64,000 nt of DNA from CAKMMH01 sp927798255 (GTDB lineage: Bacteria > Bdellovibrionota_C > UBA2361 > CAKMMH01): positions 1-64,000 of the forward strand of contig JAXFOK010000015.1 of assembly GCA_034180415.1 (NCBI GenBank), read 5' to 3'. Position numbers and translations under genes: made by a program. The notes under the pieces were generated by a model. The model ran no database searches. It worked only from the letters and a program-made list of their open reading frames with translations, and had not been told where the DNA came from. This document shows positions 7,438 to 17,104 of the stretch, one piece after another. Positions within the stretch are counted from its first letter, which is position 1, and each line of letters begins with the position of its first letter.

Positions 7438-10128
7438 GTGACTACCGCATTTAACCTTAATTCATACAGTAATATTCCTCCGATGCTTGAGCAATATATA
7501 GAATATAAAAATGAGCATCCAGATTGCCTCATTTTTTGTCAAGTAGGTGATTTTTATGAATTATTCTTTGATGATGCGAAGGTCGTTGCAAAAACTTTAA
7601 ATTTAACTTTAACTTCTAGAGATAAAAATTCTGAAAACCCAATCCCAATGTGTGGTGTGCCAATTGTCGTGATAGATGGATATATAGATAGACTCGTCGA
7701 TCTTGGTTTCTCTGTAGCGATAGTTAGTCAAGCAGAGCTTGCCTCTGAAGCTAAAGGAATGGTTAAACGAAAACTAGAAAGAATTATAACACCAGCTGTT
7801 AGACTTCTTGGAAGTGATAAATCAGAATCATCAATTGTTGCTTGCTTGTATTTTGATAACGAAAAAAATATTTCAATTGTTTTTTCAGATATCCAAAGCG
7901 CAAAATTATATTATAGAGAAAATATTAATATAGAAAATTTAAAATCAGAACTTAGCCGAATTTCTCCAAAAGAAATAATTCTTCTTCAAAACTTAGGTGG
8001 TAAAAAGATCGACAGACGTGCTCTTTGGTTTAGAGATATAGAAAGAAACTTAAGCGACGCAGTTATAAAGATTAAACCAGAAACTTACATAAGCATTGAT
8101 TTAAATCCACTTAGAAAATTCGGAGATATAAAAGGTTACGCAAGCTTATCAAACGTTACTAAAAAAGCTACAAGATTGTTTTTTAACTATATTGATGAAG
8201 TAACTGTAGAGAAAACATTACAAATTGAAGAAATAACAAAATGTAACTATGAAAGCATTATGGGGCTTGATGCAAGCGCTAGGATGAACTTAGAGCTTAT
8301 TTCTAATCAAAAAGATGCAAGTAAAAAAAATACCCTTTTTGATTATATGGATATGACTGTAACAAAAGGGGGAGAAAAACTTTTAAGAAGTTGGATCTTA
8401 GCACCTCTTTTAAATAAAGATGAAATATGTAAAAGACAAGATAGTGTAAAATTTTTACTAGATGAAGTTTCTATTCGTTATGAAATAAGAAATATTTTTA
8501 AATATATATGTAATTTTTCTAAAATTGCATCAAGACTAGAAATGTCAATAGTTACACCAAGAGAACTAGGGGCGTTAAGAGATAGTTTAAGTGATATTCC
8601 AAAGATCTTATTATTATTTAAAAATGATATTGATGAATTAGAAAATAAATTACCTGACAATTTAAAACGTATTCTAGAAAATTTAAATTATCCCAAAGAA
8701 CTTTTAACACTTTTAAGGGATACACTTATTGAGAATCCAAGTAATTCTATAAATGAGGGAAATATAATAAGAGAAGGGTATGACGAAGAAGTTGATAGGC
8801 TTCGCTATGTAAGACAAAATGGGTGTTCTTGGATTTTAGACTTAGAAGCAAAAGAAAGAGAATTAAGTAAAATAAACTCACTTAAAATAAAGTTTAATAA
8901 TGTTATTGGTTATTTTATAGAAGTTACAAAAAGTAATGCAAATAAGGTTCCAAGTAATTATATTTTAAAGCAAAACACAACAAATACTACAAGATTTATT
9001 ACAAGTGAATTAAAAGAACGAGAAAAAGAAGTTTTAGGTGCTGAAGCAAAGCTTTTCTCTTTAGAAAGAGATATCTTTTCAAAACTAAAAGATGACTTAA
9101 TGAAGTATCTTCCGATCTTAAGAAGTCTTTCAGAAACTATATCACTTCTTGACCTTTACGCTTCTCTTTCTGAACTTGCAGAACAAGAAGCGTTAACTAG
9201 ACCTCAAATAGTCGATGAAGAAATACTAGAAATTAAAGATGGCGTGCATCCAATTTTAAAAAGAGTATTAAAAAGTGATTTTATTCCAAATTCACTATCA
9301 TTATCTACTTTGCAAACTTTAGCTGTCCTTACAGGTCCTAATATGGGTGGAAAATCTACCTATTTAAGACAATGCGCACTTATTGTGATTATGGCGCAAA
9401 TTGGAAGCTTTGTTCCTGCAAGAGAAGGAACAAAGATAGGAATTGTCGATAAAATTTTTGCCCGTCTTGGCGCATCTGATGATATGGAAGAAGGCGAGTC
9501 TACTTTTATGGTAGAAATGAGAGAAGCTTCTAATATTTTATCAAATGCTACAAATAGGTCTTTTGTCCTTATAGATGAAATAGGGAGGGGAACTGCGACC
9601 ACTGATGGTCTTTCAATTGCTGAGGCAATTTTAGAATACTTGCTTTTAAAAATAAAATGTCGAACGATATTTGCAACACATTTTCATGAGCTTACAGAGC
9701 TTGCTTACAAATATAAACAATTAAAAAATTTGTCGGTCGGTTCGATAGAGACAAGTGGTGAGGTCGTTTTTACTCATGAAATTGTTTCTGGGGCTGCAAA
9801 AAAATCTTATGGTATCCATGTAGCAAAACTTGCAGGTATAAACAAAGGGATTTTAAATCGTGCTTCGCAAATATTAAATGATATGGAAAGAAAAAGTAAT
9901 ATATCTTCAAATTCTCAGTTATCATTTTTTGAGCTTCAAGGGAATAATAATGAAAATATAACGGAATTATTTAAAGAAGATGAAAAGTTAGAGCTTCCTG
10001 AGGATTATGATGCATTAAAAGAGCTTGCAAGAAATATAAAAAATGTAGATATTAATTCTATGACACCTTTAAACGCATTGGAGTTTTTAAATAATTTAAA
10101 AAATAACGTAACTTTAATAAAAGAATAA
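7438..10128 (+). CDS. mutS: DNA mismatch repair protein MutS
   Basis: This 896-residue ATPase recognises mismatched and looped bases. The mismatch-reading domain is N-terminal (GDFYELFF carries the Phe-x-Glu that contacts the mismatch). Connector, lever and clamp domains follow. The ATPase has Walker A TGPNMGGKSTYLRQ near residue 635, Walker B VLIDEIGRGT and the signature EGESTFMVEM. Length is normal. Translation starts at GTG with an AGGAG site 13-14 bases upstream, rather far. The amidase gene follows after 5 bases, so the two are probably co-transcribed. No mutL is in the window. Confidence 0.97.
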   Translation: MTTAFNLNSYSNIPPMLEQYIEYKNEHPDCLIFCQVGDFYELFFDDAKVVAKTLNLTLTSRDKNSENPIPMCGVPIVVIDGYIDRLVDLGFSVAIVSQAELASEAKGMVKRKLERIITPAVRLLGSDKSESSIVACLYFDNEKNISIVFSDIQSAKLYYRENINIENLKSELSRISPKEIILLQNLGGKKIDRRALWFRDIERNLSDAVIKIKPETYISIDLNPLRKFGDIKGYASLSNVTKKATRLFFNYIDEVTVEKTLQIEEITKCNYESIMGLDASARMNLELISNQKDASKKNTLFDYMDMTVTKGGEKLLRSWILAPLLNKDEICKRQDSVKFLLDEVSIRYEIRNIFKYICNFSKIASRLEMSIVTPRELGALRDSLSDIPKILLLFKNDIDELENKLPDNLKRILENLNYPKELLTLLRDTLIENPSNSINEGNIIREGYDEEVDRLRYVRQNGCSWILDLEAKERELSKINSLKIKFNNVIGYFIEVTKSNANKVPSNYILKQNTTNTTRFITSELKEREKEVLGAEAKLFSLERDIFSKLKDDLMKYLPILRSLSETISLLDLYASLSELAEQEALTRPQIVDEEILEIKDGVHPILKRVLKSDFIPNSLSLSTLQTLAVLTGPNMGGKSTYLRQCALIVIMAQIGSFVPAREGTKIGIVDKIFARLGASDDMEEGESTFMVEMREASNILSNATNRSFVLIDEIGRGTATTDGLSIAEAILEYLLLKIKCRTIFATHFHELTELAYKYKQLKNLSVGSIETSGEVVFTHEIVSGAAKKSYGIHVAKLAGINKGILNRASQILNDMERKSNISSNSQLSFFELQGNNNENITELFKEDEKLELPEDYDALKELARNIKNVDINSMTPLNALEFLNNLKNNVTLIKE

Positions 10129-10133
10129 TTTTT

Positions 10134-11435
10134 ATGAAAAAGATAAAATCAATATTTTTAACTTTAATATGTCTTCTTTGTCTAGTTTTATCCTTTAATT
10201 CTACACCATCATATGCATTAAGTGATATTACTTCATATAACAATGCAAATATTAGCATTAAAGTGTTTGAAAATTTAGAAAATGAATTTTTAAAATTAAG
10301 AAATGAGGATCCACAAGTTGAAAGAATTAATGAGTGGGAAACATTAGCAAGAAAGTTTGAGATATTTTTTGACAAAAATGAAAGATTAAGCCAAAGTGCT
10401 CAAGGAATGTATGACGCTACAATATTGTACGAAGAGTTATATAAAAAAGTTAAATCTGAAAAATATTTAGATAGAACATTTATTATTATAGAAAAATTTT
10501 TAAAAGATTACTCTAATCATTATTTAGCAGATGATATATTAATTAAAAAAGGTGATATATATCTTTTTTTGCTAAATGATTATGAAAAGTCTAAAGATTG
10601 TTACGATGAGGTAATGGAAAATTATCAGCAAGGTGATATGTATGAACTTGCAAAAGCAAGAATTAAATTAATTTTAGATAAAAAGAATAATAACACTACT
10701 TCAAATTTTATTGGTCAACAGGTAAGAAATAATGGTGGAGAGGATAAATTTACAAATTCAAATTTCGTAATTGTAATTGACCCAGGTCATGGTGGAGAAG
10801 AAGGCGGTGCAAAAAACAATTCTGGCCTTATGGAAAAGGATTTAACGCTAGATATGGCTCTAAAACTTGAAAGGATTTTAAAGCAAAACACAGGATTTAA
10901 TGTATATCTTACAAGAAGAACAGATAAATTCGTTTCTTTAGGTGAAAGAACAGAATTTGCAAATGCAAAGCAAGCAGACCTTTTTATAAGCTTACACATA
11001 AACGCAAGTCCTAATAAGAGCGCGTATGGAATAGAAACATATTATCTTGATAATACAGACGATAAATCTAGTAGAAAATTAGCAGAGAGAGAGAATAAGT
11101 CGTTAACATTTGGAAATGGAAAAATTGATGATTTACAGTTCATGCTTAGTGATTTAATTCAAAGTGCTAAGCAAGAAGAATCAATAGTACTTGCAAATAA
11201 TGTTCAAAGAGAATTAATAAAGCATTTAGATAAAAGATGGCGTGGAATAAAAAATTTAGGTGTTAAAAAGGCACCTTTTTATGTACTTGTTGGCGCGCAC
11301 ATGCCATGCATATTAGTTGAAACATTATTTATTGATAATTATCAAGATGCCAAGAAGTTATCAAATGAAAATTTTAGACAGGATGTCGCGCATGCTCTTT
11401 ATGTTGCAATCCTTCGCTTTTTTGACGAGAAATAA
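10134..11435 (+). CDS. N-acetylmuramoyl-L-alanine amidase, AmiC type
   Basis: The 433-residue periplasmic enzyme cleaves the amide between muramic acid and the stem peptide. A signal peptide covers residues 1-29. Residues 40-185 are helical and TPR-like, as in delta-proteobacterial amidases. The Amidase_3 domain starts near residue 215 with VIDPGHGGEEGG and carries the zinc ligands His of GHGG, Glu of EKDLT and His of SLHINAS; the C-terminal catalytic Glu is in LVETLF. It lies 5 bases after mutS. The role is probably cell separation. Confidence 0.92.
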   Translation: MKKIKSIFLTLICLLCLVLSFNSTPSYALSDITSYNNANISIKVFENLENEFLKLRNEDPQVERINEWETLARKFEIFFDKNERLSQSAQGMYDATILYEELYKKVKSEKYLDRTFIIIEKFLKDYSNHYLADDILIKKGDIYLFLLNDYEKSKDCYDEVMENYQQGDMYELAKARIKLILDKKNNNTTSNFIGQQVRNNGGEDKFTNSNFVIVIDPGHGGEEGGAKNNSGLMEKDLTLDMALKLERILKQNTGFNVYLTRRTDKFVSLGERTEFANAKQADLFISLHINASPNKSAYGIETYYLDNTDDKSSRKLAERENKSLTFGNGKIDDLQFMLSDLIQSAKQEESIVLANNVQRELIKHLDKRWRGIKNLGVKKAPFYVLVGAHMPCILVETLFIDNYQDAKKLSNENFRQDVAHALYVAILRFFDEK

Positions 11436-11463
11436 AGTTAGTCTTTTATAAATAAAATTGAAA

Positions 11464-12228
11464 ATGTGCTATAAAGAGTTTAAAAATTTTTTTAACAGCA
11501 TATATGAATTTTCGAGCGATGAAAATCTAGAGATTTATCTTGTTGGAGGATTTTTGAGAGATTGGTTTATAAATAATGAGTTTCGTTCAAATGATGTAGA
11601 TTTTGCAGTAAAAGGCGATGCTAAAAATTTAGTAAATAAATTTATAAAAGAATATGGTGGTAAAGTTACAGAGTTTAAATCTTTCTTAACATCTAAAATT
11701 TCAGATATTCCTTCATTAAATATTATTAATCAAATTGATTTTGCAGGGTTAAGAAAAGAAGTCTATGAAAAAGATGGAGCTTTTCCAAAAGTTGAAAGTA
11801 CAGATGATATTTTAGAGGATTTAAAAAGAAGAGATTATAGTATAAACACTCTTGCCATTAAACTAAAGGACTTTTTAAAGTCTTTTAATGATGATACAAA
11901 AAATTTAGATAAGGGACTTCTTAGCAAGTTTATCATTAATAGTCAAAAAGGTTTAGAAGATTTAGAAAATAGAGTATTAAGAGTGCTTCACTTTAGAAGT
12001 TTTTATGATGATCCAACAAGGATTTTAAGAGGATATAGATATAAGTATAAAATTAATGGAGATTTTGATAATGATACAAAAGAGCTTTTAAAAGATGCAA
12101 AGGATAAAAAGTTACTTAATAATATTTCTAAAAGTCGCATATTAAAAGAAATTGAAAAGATTAGAAATGAACAAAATGCGGAATTAATTTTACAAGATTT
12201 TGAAAGTTTTTTTGGTGCAGTAATTTAA
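11464..12228 (+). CDS. tRNA nucleotidyltransferase / poly(A) polymerase family
   Basis: The 254-residue protein has the polymerase-beta-type head of class II CCA-adding enzymes: GGFLRD for the nucleotide loop, DVDFAV for the metal-binding aspartates, and RRDYSINTLAI for motif B. Motif D-like DPTRILRGYRYK follows. The family usually has about 400 residues; the C-terminal body and tail helices are largely absent, so it may be a partial-function enzyme or part of a split CCA system. The ATG at 11464 is preferred; a TTG two codons before it also fits. A second nucleotidyltransferase-like gene lies at 49786. Confidence 0.8.
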   Translation: MCYKEFKNFFNSIYEFSSDENLEIYLVGGFLRDWFINNEFRSNDVDFAVKGDAKNLVNKFIKEYGGKVTEFKSFLTSKISDIPSLNIINQIDFAGLRKEVYEKDGAFPKVESTDDILEDLKRRDYSINTLAIKLKDFLKSFNDDTKNLDKGLLSKFIINSQKGLEDLENRVLRVLHFRSFYDDPTRILRGYRYKYKINGDFDNDTKELLKDAKDKKLLNNISKSRILKEIEKIRNEQNAELILQDFESFFGAVI

Positions 12229-12238
12229 AGGATAAATC

Positions 12239-13459
12239 ATGTTAAATATTTCAGATATTACCAATAAGCTTATAAAAAGTGCAAAGAATTTTTATGATGT
12301 TTCAAATATTGATATTGTATTTAAACCTTCTTTAAATTTATCAATAGGAGATTTCTATTCTGATTTTTTGATTTTATTAGCAAAAAAATATAAAAAAAAT
12401 GTAAACGAAATATTTGATAATATTACAAAGGACTTTACTTGTGAGAATTGTGATATATCTTTAGTCGGGGATTATGTAAATATAAGACTTAAAAGTTTTA
12501 AGTTAAAAGATATAACGCCAATGAATCCTGATGTAAAAATTAATCATTCGATTGTTTATGTTCCTGTACTTAATACATATTCTAAATCTTTGTTTTATAG
12601 ACTAGCTTTTAAAGGATTTCTTAATAGTATTTTATTTAAAAATTTTAATGTTAATTCAAAGTTATATTTAGGAAATGAGCAGTATTGTATTAATTTTGAT
12701 GACTATAAGAGTTTTCTTAATACCTTAGAGGATGTTTATAATAAATGTATAAGTGATAAAGATATCATTAATATAATTAATACAATAACTAAAAATAACA
12801 ATGAAGATTTATTTATTACTCTTTTAGGCCCTAATACCTATTATCAAAGGGAGTTATCTAAAGAATTTTTTAAAACAATACAAGGACAAAATCATTTTGT
12901 TTTTAAATTTCATTCAAAAGATTGGGGAAATGTTTATAAGGAAGATGAGCATAAGCTATGTGATTTTATAAAGAGTATCGATAGTTACACTACATTTATG
13001 AATTTAACATATATGCTTTCAAAAGATTTAGATTTTAAAGAAATAAACTTTGAAGATTCACGAATTAATACTCAAGAGAATTTTATATATTTTTTAAATT
13101 TAACCTATAATAGGATTAACAAATTTTTTACAAAGATTGATAATACCTCATCAAGTGAATTTGAATTTTTAAGAGATGATAAATTAAGAAACATAATACT
13201 TAGAAGTTATTTATTCAAGGTTACATTGTATGACTCTTTGATTTCTGGGGATATTGGGAAATGGATTCTGGGGGTAGATAATCTTTTAAGGGAAGTTAAT
13301 TTTGTCTTAAATAGTCCTAATTTTCGCTATAAACTTACTAATAATTCAAAGGTAAATACTGGTTTGTTAATTACTGATTCTCAATCAAATACTGTTAGTA
13401 TTAAGGATAAGTTTGTCTTTAATTTTATTTTAGACCTATTTCAAGATTTCTTAAAGTAG
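12239..13459 (+). CDS. ArgS-like protein lacking catalytic motifs
   Basis: The 406-residue protein resembles arginyl-tRNA synthetase in outline. Residues 1-85 match the Add1 tRNA-binding domain (LSIGDFYSDFLILLAKKYKK corresponds to the usual GDYATN...AK segment). Residues 105-125 occupy the place of the active-site strand, but where HIGH should be the sequence reads NTYSKSLFYRLAFKG. No KMSKS signature is seen. The C-terminal 100 residues are helical like the anticodon-binding domain. A normal ArgS has about 550 residues. It lies between a tRNA nucleotidyltransferase gene and a SPOR-domain gene. AAAGGAT precedes the start. The homology is inferred by eye. Confidence 0.5.
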   Translation: MLNISDITNKLIKSAKNFYDVSNIDIVFKPSLNLSIGDFYSDFLILLAKKYKKNVNEIFDNITKDFTCENCDISLVGDYVNIRLKSFKLKDITPMNPDVKINHSIVYVPVLNTYSKSLFYRLAFKGFLNSILFKNFNVNSKLYLGNEQYCINFDDYKSFLNTLEDVYNKCISDKDIINIINTITKNNNEDLFITLLGPNTYYQRELSKEFFKTIQGQNHFVFKFHSKDWGNVYKEDEHKLCDFIKSIDSYTTFMNLTYMLSKDLDFKEINFEDSRINTQENFIYFLNLTYNRINKFFTKIDNTSSSEFEFLRDDKLRNIILRSYLFKVTLYDSLISGDIGKWILGVDNLLREVNFVLNSPNFRYKLTNNSKVNTGLLITDSQSNTVSIKDKFVFNFILDLFQDFLK

Positions 13460-13588
13460 TGTAATATTTAAATAAATATGTATTTTTTATGAAAATTTTT
13501 ATTGTCGTACCTTTTTTAAAAATTTTATAGTGAGGTTTCCTTTCTTTTTGTTACTTTAAAAAATTTTTTGCAAGGAGTCTATTGTTAA

Positions 13589-14947
13589 ATGGTACCTTTT
13601 AAAGAGTATAGAATGAGTATGTTCCAAGTAGTGTCACTAAGTGGAATTGTAATGGGGTGCATGTTACTTGCGTTTTATTTAGGTGTCTATTTCGGAAATA
13701 AAATTGGTTTCGAAAATGCGATGAATGAAAGTAGAGAAAATTTAGCTAAGGTTCCTATTGATTTATCAGATACAGGAAAAGATGATGTTGATGAAAAAAC
13801 TGTAAATCAAGTTTATGAGAAATTGAAAAAAGATAGTTTAAATGAAGATTTTGATAATGATCTTCCAACACTTGCTAAAATTGCAGAAGATATTAATCAA
13901 AATGAAGATAATGGTAAAAATGATAAAGGAGATAAAATAAATATTCTTGGTAATGATGAAGTACCTGATGTGGTTGGTGGAAATAAAAAGGCTATCGGGG
14001 AATATGTAGAAGATATCAATTTTGCAGGTGGTGATGATGGCCAAAAAGTTAAAAAAGATATTATTAAAGGAAGTGATGAAGATAAAGAGGATGTAGCTTT
14101 AGTAGTAGATGGCGTTGACACAGAGAGTGAGGATATTAAAGCAGAGATTAAAGATGTAAAGAAAAAAATCGATGAACATTTAGAAAAGGAAAAAGATGTT
14201 AATAAAGATGATATTAAGCCAGTTTTGCCTAAGATAGATAGTCAAAAGGAGCAGAAATTAATAGATGAAAAAGAAGCTTCAATAAAAATTGTTGCAAAAG
14301 ATAATAAGATTATTGAAGTTCAGAGGCCAAATGGAAATAATTTAAAGTTACCTGTAAATCAGGATGGAAAAGCAAAGGTTGAAAAAATAGAAACAATTGC
14401 TATTAATGAAAATGATACAAAAATTAAACTTGAGCCTACAAATGTTATTGTTCCAAATAATGATATCAAGCGTCCTGAGGTACAACATTTAAATATTCAA
14501 GAAAAGCCAAGTAATCCAAATACGCAAAGTGGAATTCTACCAAAATTGCCAAGTGGAAATAGTGTTAATAGTGTTCCTGGTAACAATCTACCAAATAATA
14601 ATAACCAAGCTGATATTAATCGACCAATGGGGTATCAAGGTGCTATTAATCAAGGAAATCAGGGAGAAGTAAATGTACCTACTGCTTCAAGTACATCTCA
14701 TATTCCTAGAGGATTTTATGTTCAAATAGCAGCAACAACTAATGAGGGAGAGGCTGCGTTATTATCTAGAAAAGTTAGAGAGTCTGGTTTTAAAGTGGTA
14801 GTTGAACAATCAGTAGTTGGAGGTTCGAGATATTATAGGGTTCTTGCTGGTCCTGAAGATACTAGGGAACATGCAACTAGAATGGTTGATCAAATACGAA
14901 GGGAACCTTATATTAATTCTCAGCCATTCGTAAGAGATGTTAAGTAG
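13589..14947 (+). CDS. SPOR-domain membrane protein
   Basis: The 452-residue protein has a short cytosolic N-terminus, one membrane helix near residues 13-33, a long acidic Asp/Glu/Lys-rich linker (residues 45-370, low complexity) and a C-terminal SPOR domain near residues 375-450 (GFYVQIAATTNEGEAALLSR, YYRVLAGP). SPOR domains bind denuded peptidoglycan at division sites. An AAGGAG site lies 11 bases before the ATG. Its position after an ArgS-like gene recalls the argS-SPOR gene order that I remember from delta-proteobacteria. Confidence 0.85.
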   Translation: MVPFKEYRMSMFQVVSLSGIVMGCMLLAFYLGVYFGNKIGFENAMNESRENLAKVPIDLSDTGKDDVDEKTVNQVYEKLKKDSLNEDFDNDLPTLAKIAEDINQNEDNGKNDKGDKINILGNDEVPDVVGGNKKAIGEYVEDINFAGGDDGQKVKKDIIKGSDEDKEDVALVVDGVDTESEDIKAEIKDVKKKIDEHLEKEKDVNKDDIKPVLPKIDSQKEQKLIDEKEASIKIVAKDNKIIEVQRPNGNNLKLPVNQDGKAKVEKIETIAINENDTKIKLEPTNVIVPNNDIKRPEVQHLNIQEKPSNPNTQSGILPKLPSGNSVNSVPGNNLPNNNNQADINRPMGYQGAINQGNQGEVNVPTASSTSHIPRGFYVQIAATTNEGEAALLSRKVRESGFKVVVEQSVVGGSRYYRVLAGPEDTREHATRMVDQIRREPYINSQPFVRDVK

Positions 14948-15101
14948 TTGTTATTAAAGATAATTTTAAATATTATTAATTTTTAAAAAATTGGTATTAA
15001 GTATTTTTTGTAAAATATCCGAAATAATATTTAATGATGTTTTGTAGTTTTTAGTGATATAAGAATTAAGGCTTTAAGAATTTTATTATGTTTTACTTTA
15101 A

Positions 15102-16844
15102 ATGAGCAACTCTTTATTAGAACCTAACAAAGACATATTATCACGTATTGGTCATTACGTAGTAACAGATATTGGCGCAAAGAGAGAAACTAATCAAGAT
15201 AATTTTATCGTCGTTTATGGTGAAAATTTCATATACTATGTCGTTTGTGATGGTATGGGCGGAACTGATGGCGGAGAAATCGCTTCCCAAATGACGGTTT
15301 CCTATATAGATTCTGAATTAAAAGGTAAAAAAATAAGTGACATTGAAGATGTAAAAAAAGTAGTATATGAAGCTAATGAGAGAGTTTTCGAATATGGCAT
15401 GGAACATAAAGAAGTTCAAGGCCTAGGTACAACAATAACAAGTTTACTTGTGATGCCAAAAAGTTCATGGACTTTAAATGTTGGTGATTCAAGAGTTTAT
15501 AAAATCTTTGGCGATACGATAAGTCAAATTACAGAAGATGATACAGTTTTAAATGAGCTTATAAAATCTGGTGTTATATCTCAGGAAAAAGCAAAAAGTC
15601 ATCCCATTTCAAATATGCTTACTAAGACTATCGGACAGGGAAAAAGTCTTGAGATTGAAACAACGAGACTCGGATTTTTAGATTATAGGGAAAGATTTAT
15701 TTTATGTTCAGATGGCTTATATAATATGGTTTCTGATAATGAAATCATGGAAATAATAAGCAATAATGATGTTAAAGAAGGTGTCAGAGGGTTAATAAAA
15801 AAGGCTAATGATAATGGTGGAATAGATAATATTACTGCGATGCTTGTAGGTGTATTTAACCAAAGAATATTATCTGATGAAGAAGAAAATAGCTTAATTG
15901 AACAATCAAAAGCAAGGGTCGTAAAACCACAAGAGATATCAAATAATATAGATTACAATAAGCTTACTCAAAGGTTTGAGGAATTTAAAAATAGTGATGA
16001 TGGCAAATATAAGAAATTATGGAATAAAACAGTTACTGACCACAATAACAATGAAAAAGTTGATGTGTCTAGTAGTGATTTAAGAGTATTAAGCCATTTA
16101 ATTATTTTAGTTGTATTGATAGTTTTAGGTTGTATTTTTGTAATTCCTAATAACAGTGTTAAACTTTCTAGGCAAATTCAAGAAGATAAATTTGAGGATA
16201 AAATAGGCAATATTAAAGTTACAGAAGATGATTATAAGTTTAGGTTGAATTTTGAAGATAAAAAGTATGACGATAATGATAAGTTTATAGATTATTCTAA
16301 AAGAGAAATTATAGCTTATAATGAGATATTGGATATTGTTAAAAAAAGAGAAAGTTTATCAGAAGAAAAATTGTTAAGGCAAAAAAAAATATTATTAGAT
16401 AGTAATAAGGCTATAGAATCACAAATTAATAAATTGTCAGAAAAGATAAATGATATTAGAGAATATAATAACAAGAATTTATTAGATATTGCACGCGAGA
16501 TATCAGAAAATGATGAAAATGTTAAAAAATTATCAGATGATTTTTTAAGTTTTTCATATGATATTCTTAATAATGATTTAAATCAAAATGATTACAATAA
16601 AATCAAAGAAGAAAAATTAAATAGGTTATATAAGCAAGTTGAGAGCTATTTTTATGATAAGATTTCTAAATATGAAATTCAAATAAAGTCTATGCAAGAT
16701 AAATTGCTTAGTAATCAATTTAATCTTTCAATTGTTGATTTAAAAATGCAATATGCAAAATTATTAGTTGATAATGAAGAAGAAAAATTAAAAGATTTTG
16801 AGGCAAAAATTAATACATTAAAGCAAAGAGTAAGCAAATCTTAA
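15102..16844 (+). CDS. PP2C Ser/Thr phosphatase with membrane and coiled-coil tail
   Basis: Residues 1-250 form a metal-dependent PP2C phosphatase. The motifs are RETNQDNF, VCDGMGG, LNVGDSRVYK, LCSDGLYNMVSD and GGIDNITAML, holding the aspartates that bind two metal ions. A membrane helix lies near residues 328-350, then about 230 residues of charged coiled coil outside. It would remove phosphate from Ser/Thr kinase targets, plausibly those of the kinases at 19440 and, if active, 31702. Length 580. The exported coiled-coil tail is unusual for the family and may sense the envelope or bind a partner. Confidence 0.9.
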   Translation: MSNSLLEPNKDILSRIGHYVVTDIGAKRETNQDNFIVVYGENFIYYVVCDGMGGTDGGEIASQMTVSYIDSELKGKKISDIEDVKKVVYEANERVFEYGMEHKEVQGLGTTITSLLVMPKSSWTLNVGDSRVYKIFGDTISQITEDDTVLNELIKSGVISQEKAKSHPISNMLTKTIGQGKSLEIETTRLGFLDYRERFILCSDGLYNMVSDNEIMEIISNNDVKEGVRGLIKKANDNGGIDNITAMLVGVFNQRILSDEEENSLIEQSKARVVKPQEISNNIDYNKLTQRFEEFKNSDDGKYKKLWNKTVTDHNNNEKVDVSSSDLRVLSHLIILVVLIVLGCIFVIPNNSVKLSRQIQEDKFEDKIGNIKVTEDDYKFRLNFEDKKYDDNDKFIDYSKREIIAYNEILDIVKKRESLSEEKLLRQKKILLDSNKAIESQINKLSEKINDIREYNNKNLLDIAREISENDENVKKLSDDFLSFSYDILNNDLNQNDYNKIKEEKLNRLYKQVESYFYDKISKYEIQIKSMQDKLLSNQFNLSIVDLKMQYAKLLVDNEEEKLKDFEAKINTLKQRVSKS

Positions 16845-16871
16845 GTAATGTGGTAGACTCACAATATTTCT

Positions 16872-17073
16872 AAGGAAACACTGATTAATTTAAAATATCT
16901 CGCAGAAGCCTATTATCTAAAATCCTATTCCTATATAGCAACATAAATTATATTTTTTTCGAAGAATTTTATATGAAGCTATTTTATTTTTTAGTAATTT
17001 AAAGAAAACACTGATTAATTCAAAATATCGTGTAAGGAGTCGACTAAAATTTTGCATTAATCAGTGTTTCCTT
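16872..17073. mobile_element. MITE-like element with terminal inverted repeats
   Basis: The sequence AAGGAAACACTGATTAAT occurs at 16872-16889, again with one mismatch at 17002-17019, and inverted at 17056-17073. The inner pair makes a 72-bp hairpin element; the outer pair a 202-bp one. The inner end reads GTCGACTAAAATTTTGCAT, and a matching right end appears at 42219-42250. No transposase is inside. The end design recalls IS4/IS5-type insertion sequences, which is inference. Confidence 0.6.
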
Positions 17074-17104
17074 AATTTTAATTTTCTATTAATTGGTTTT
17101 TATT

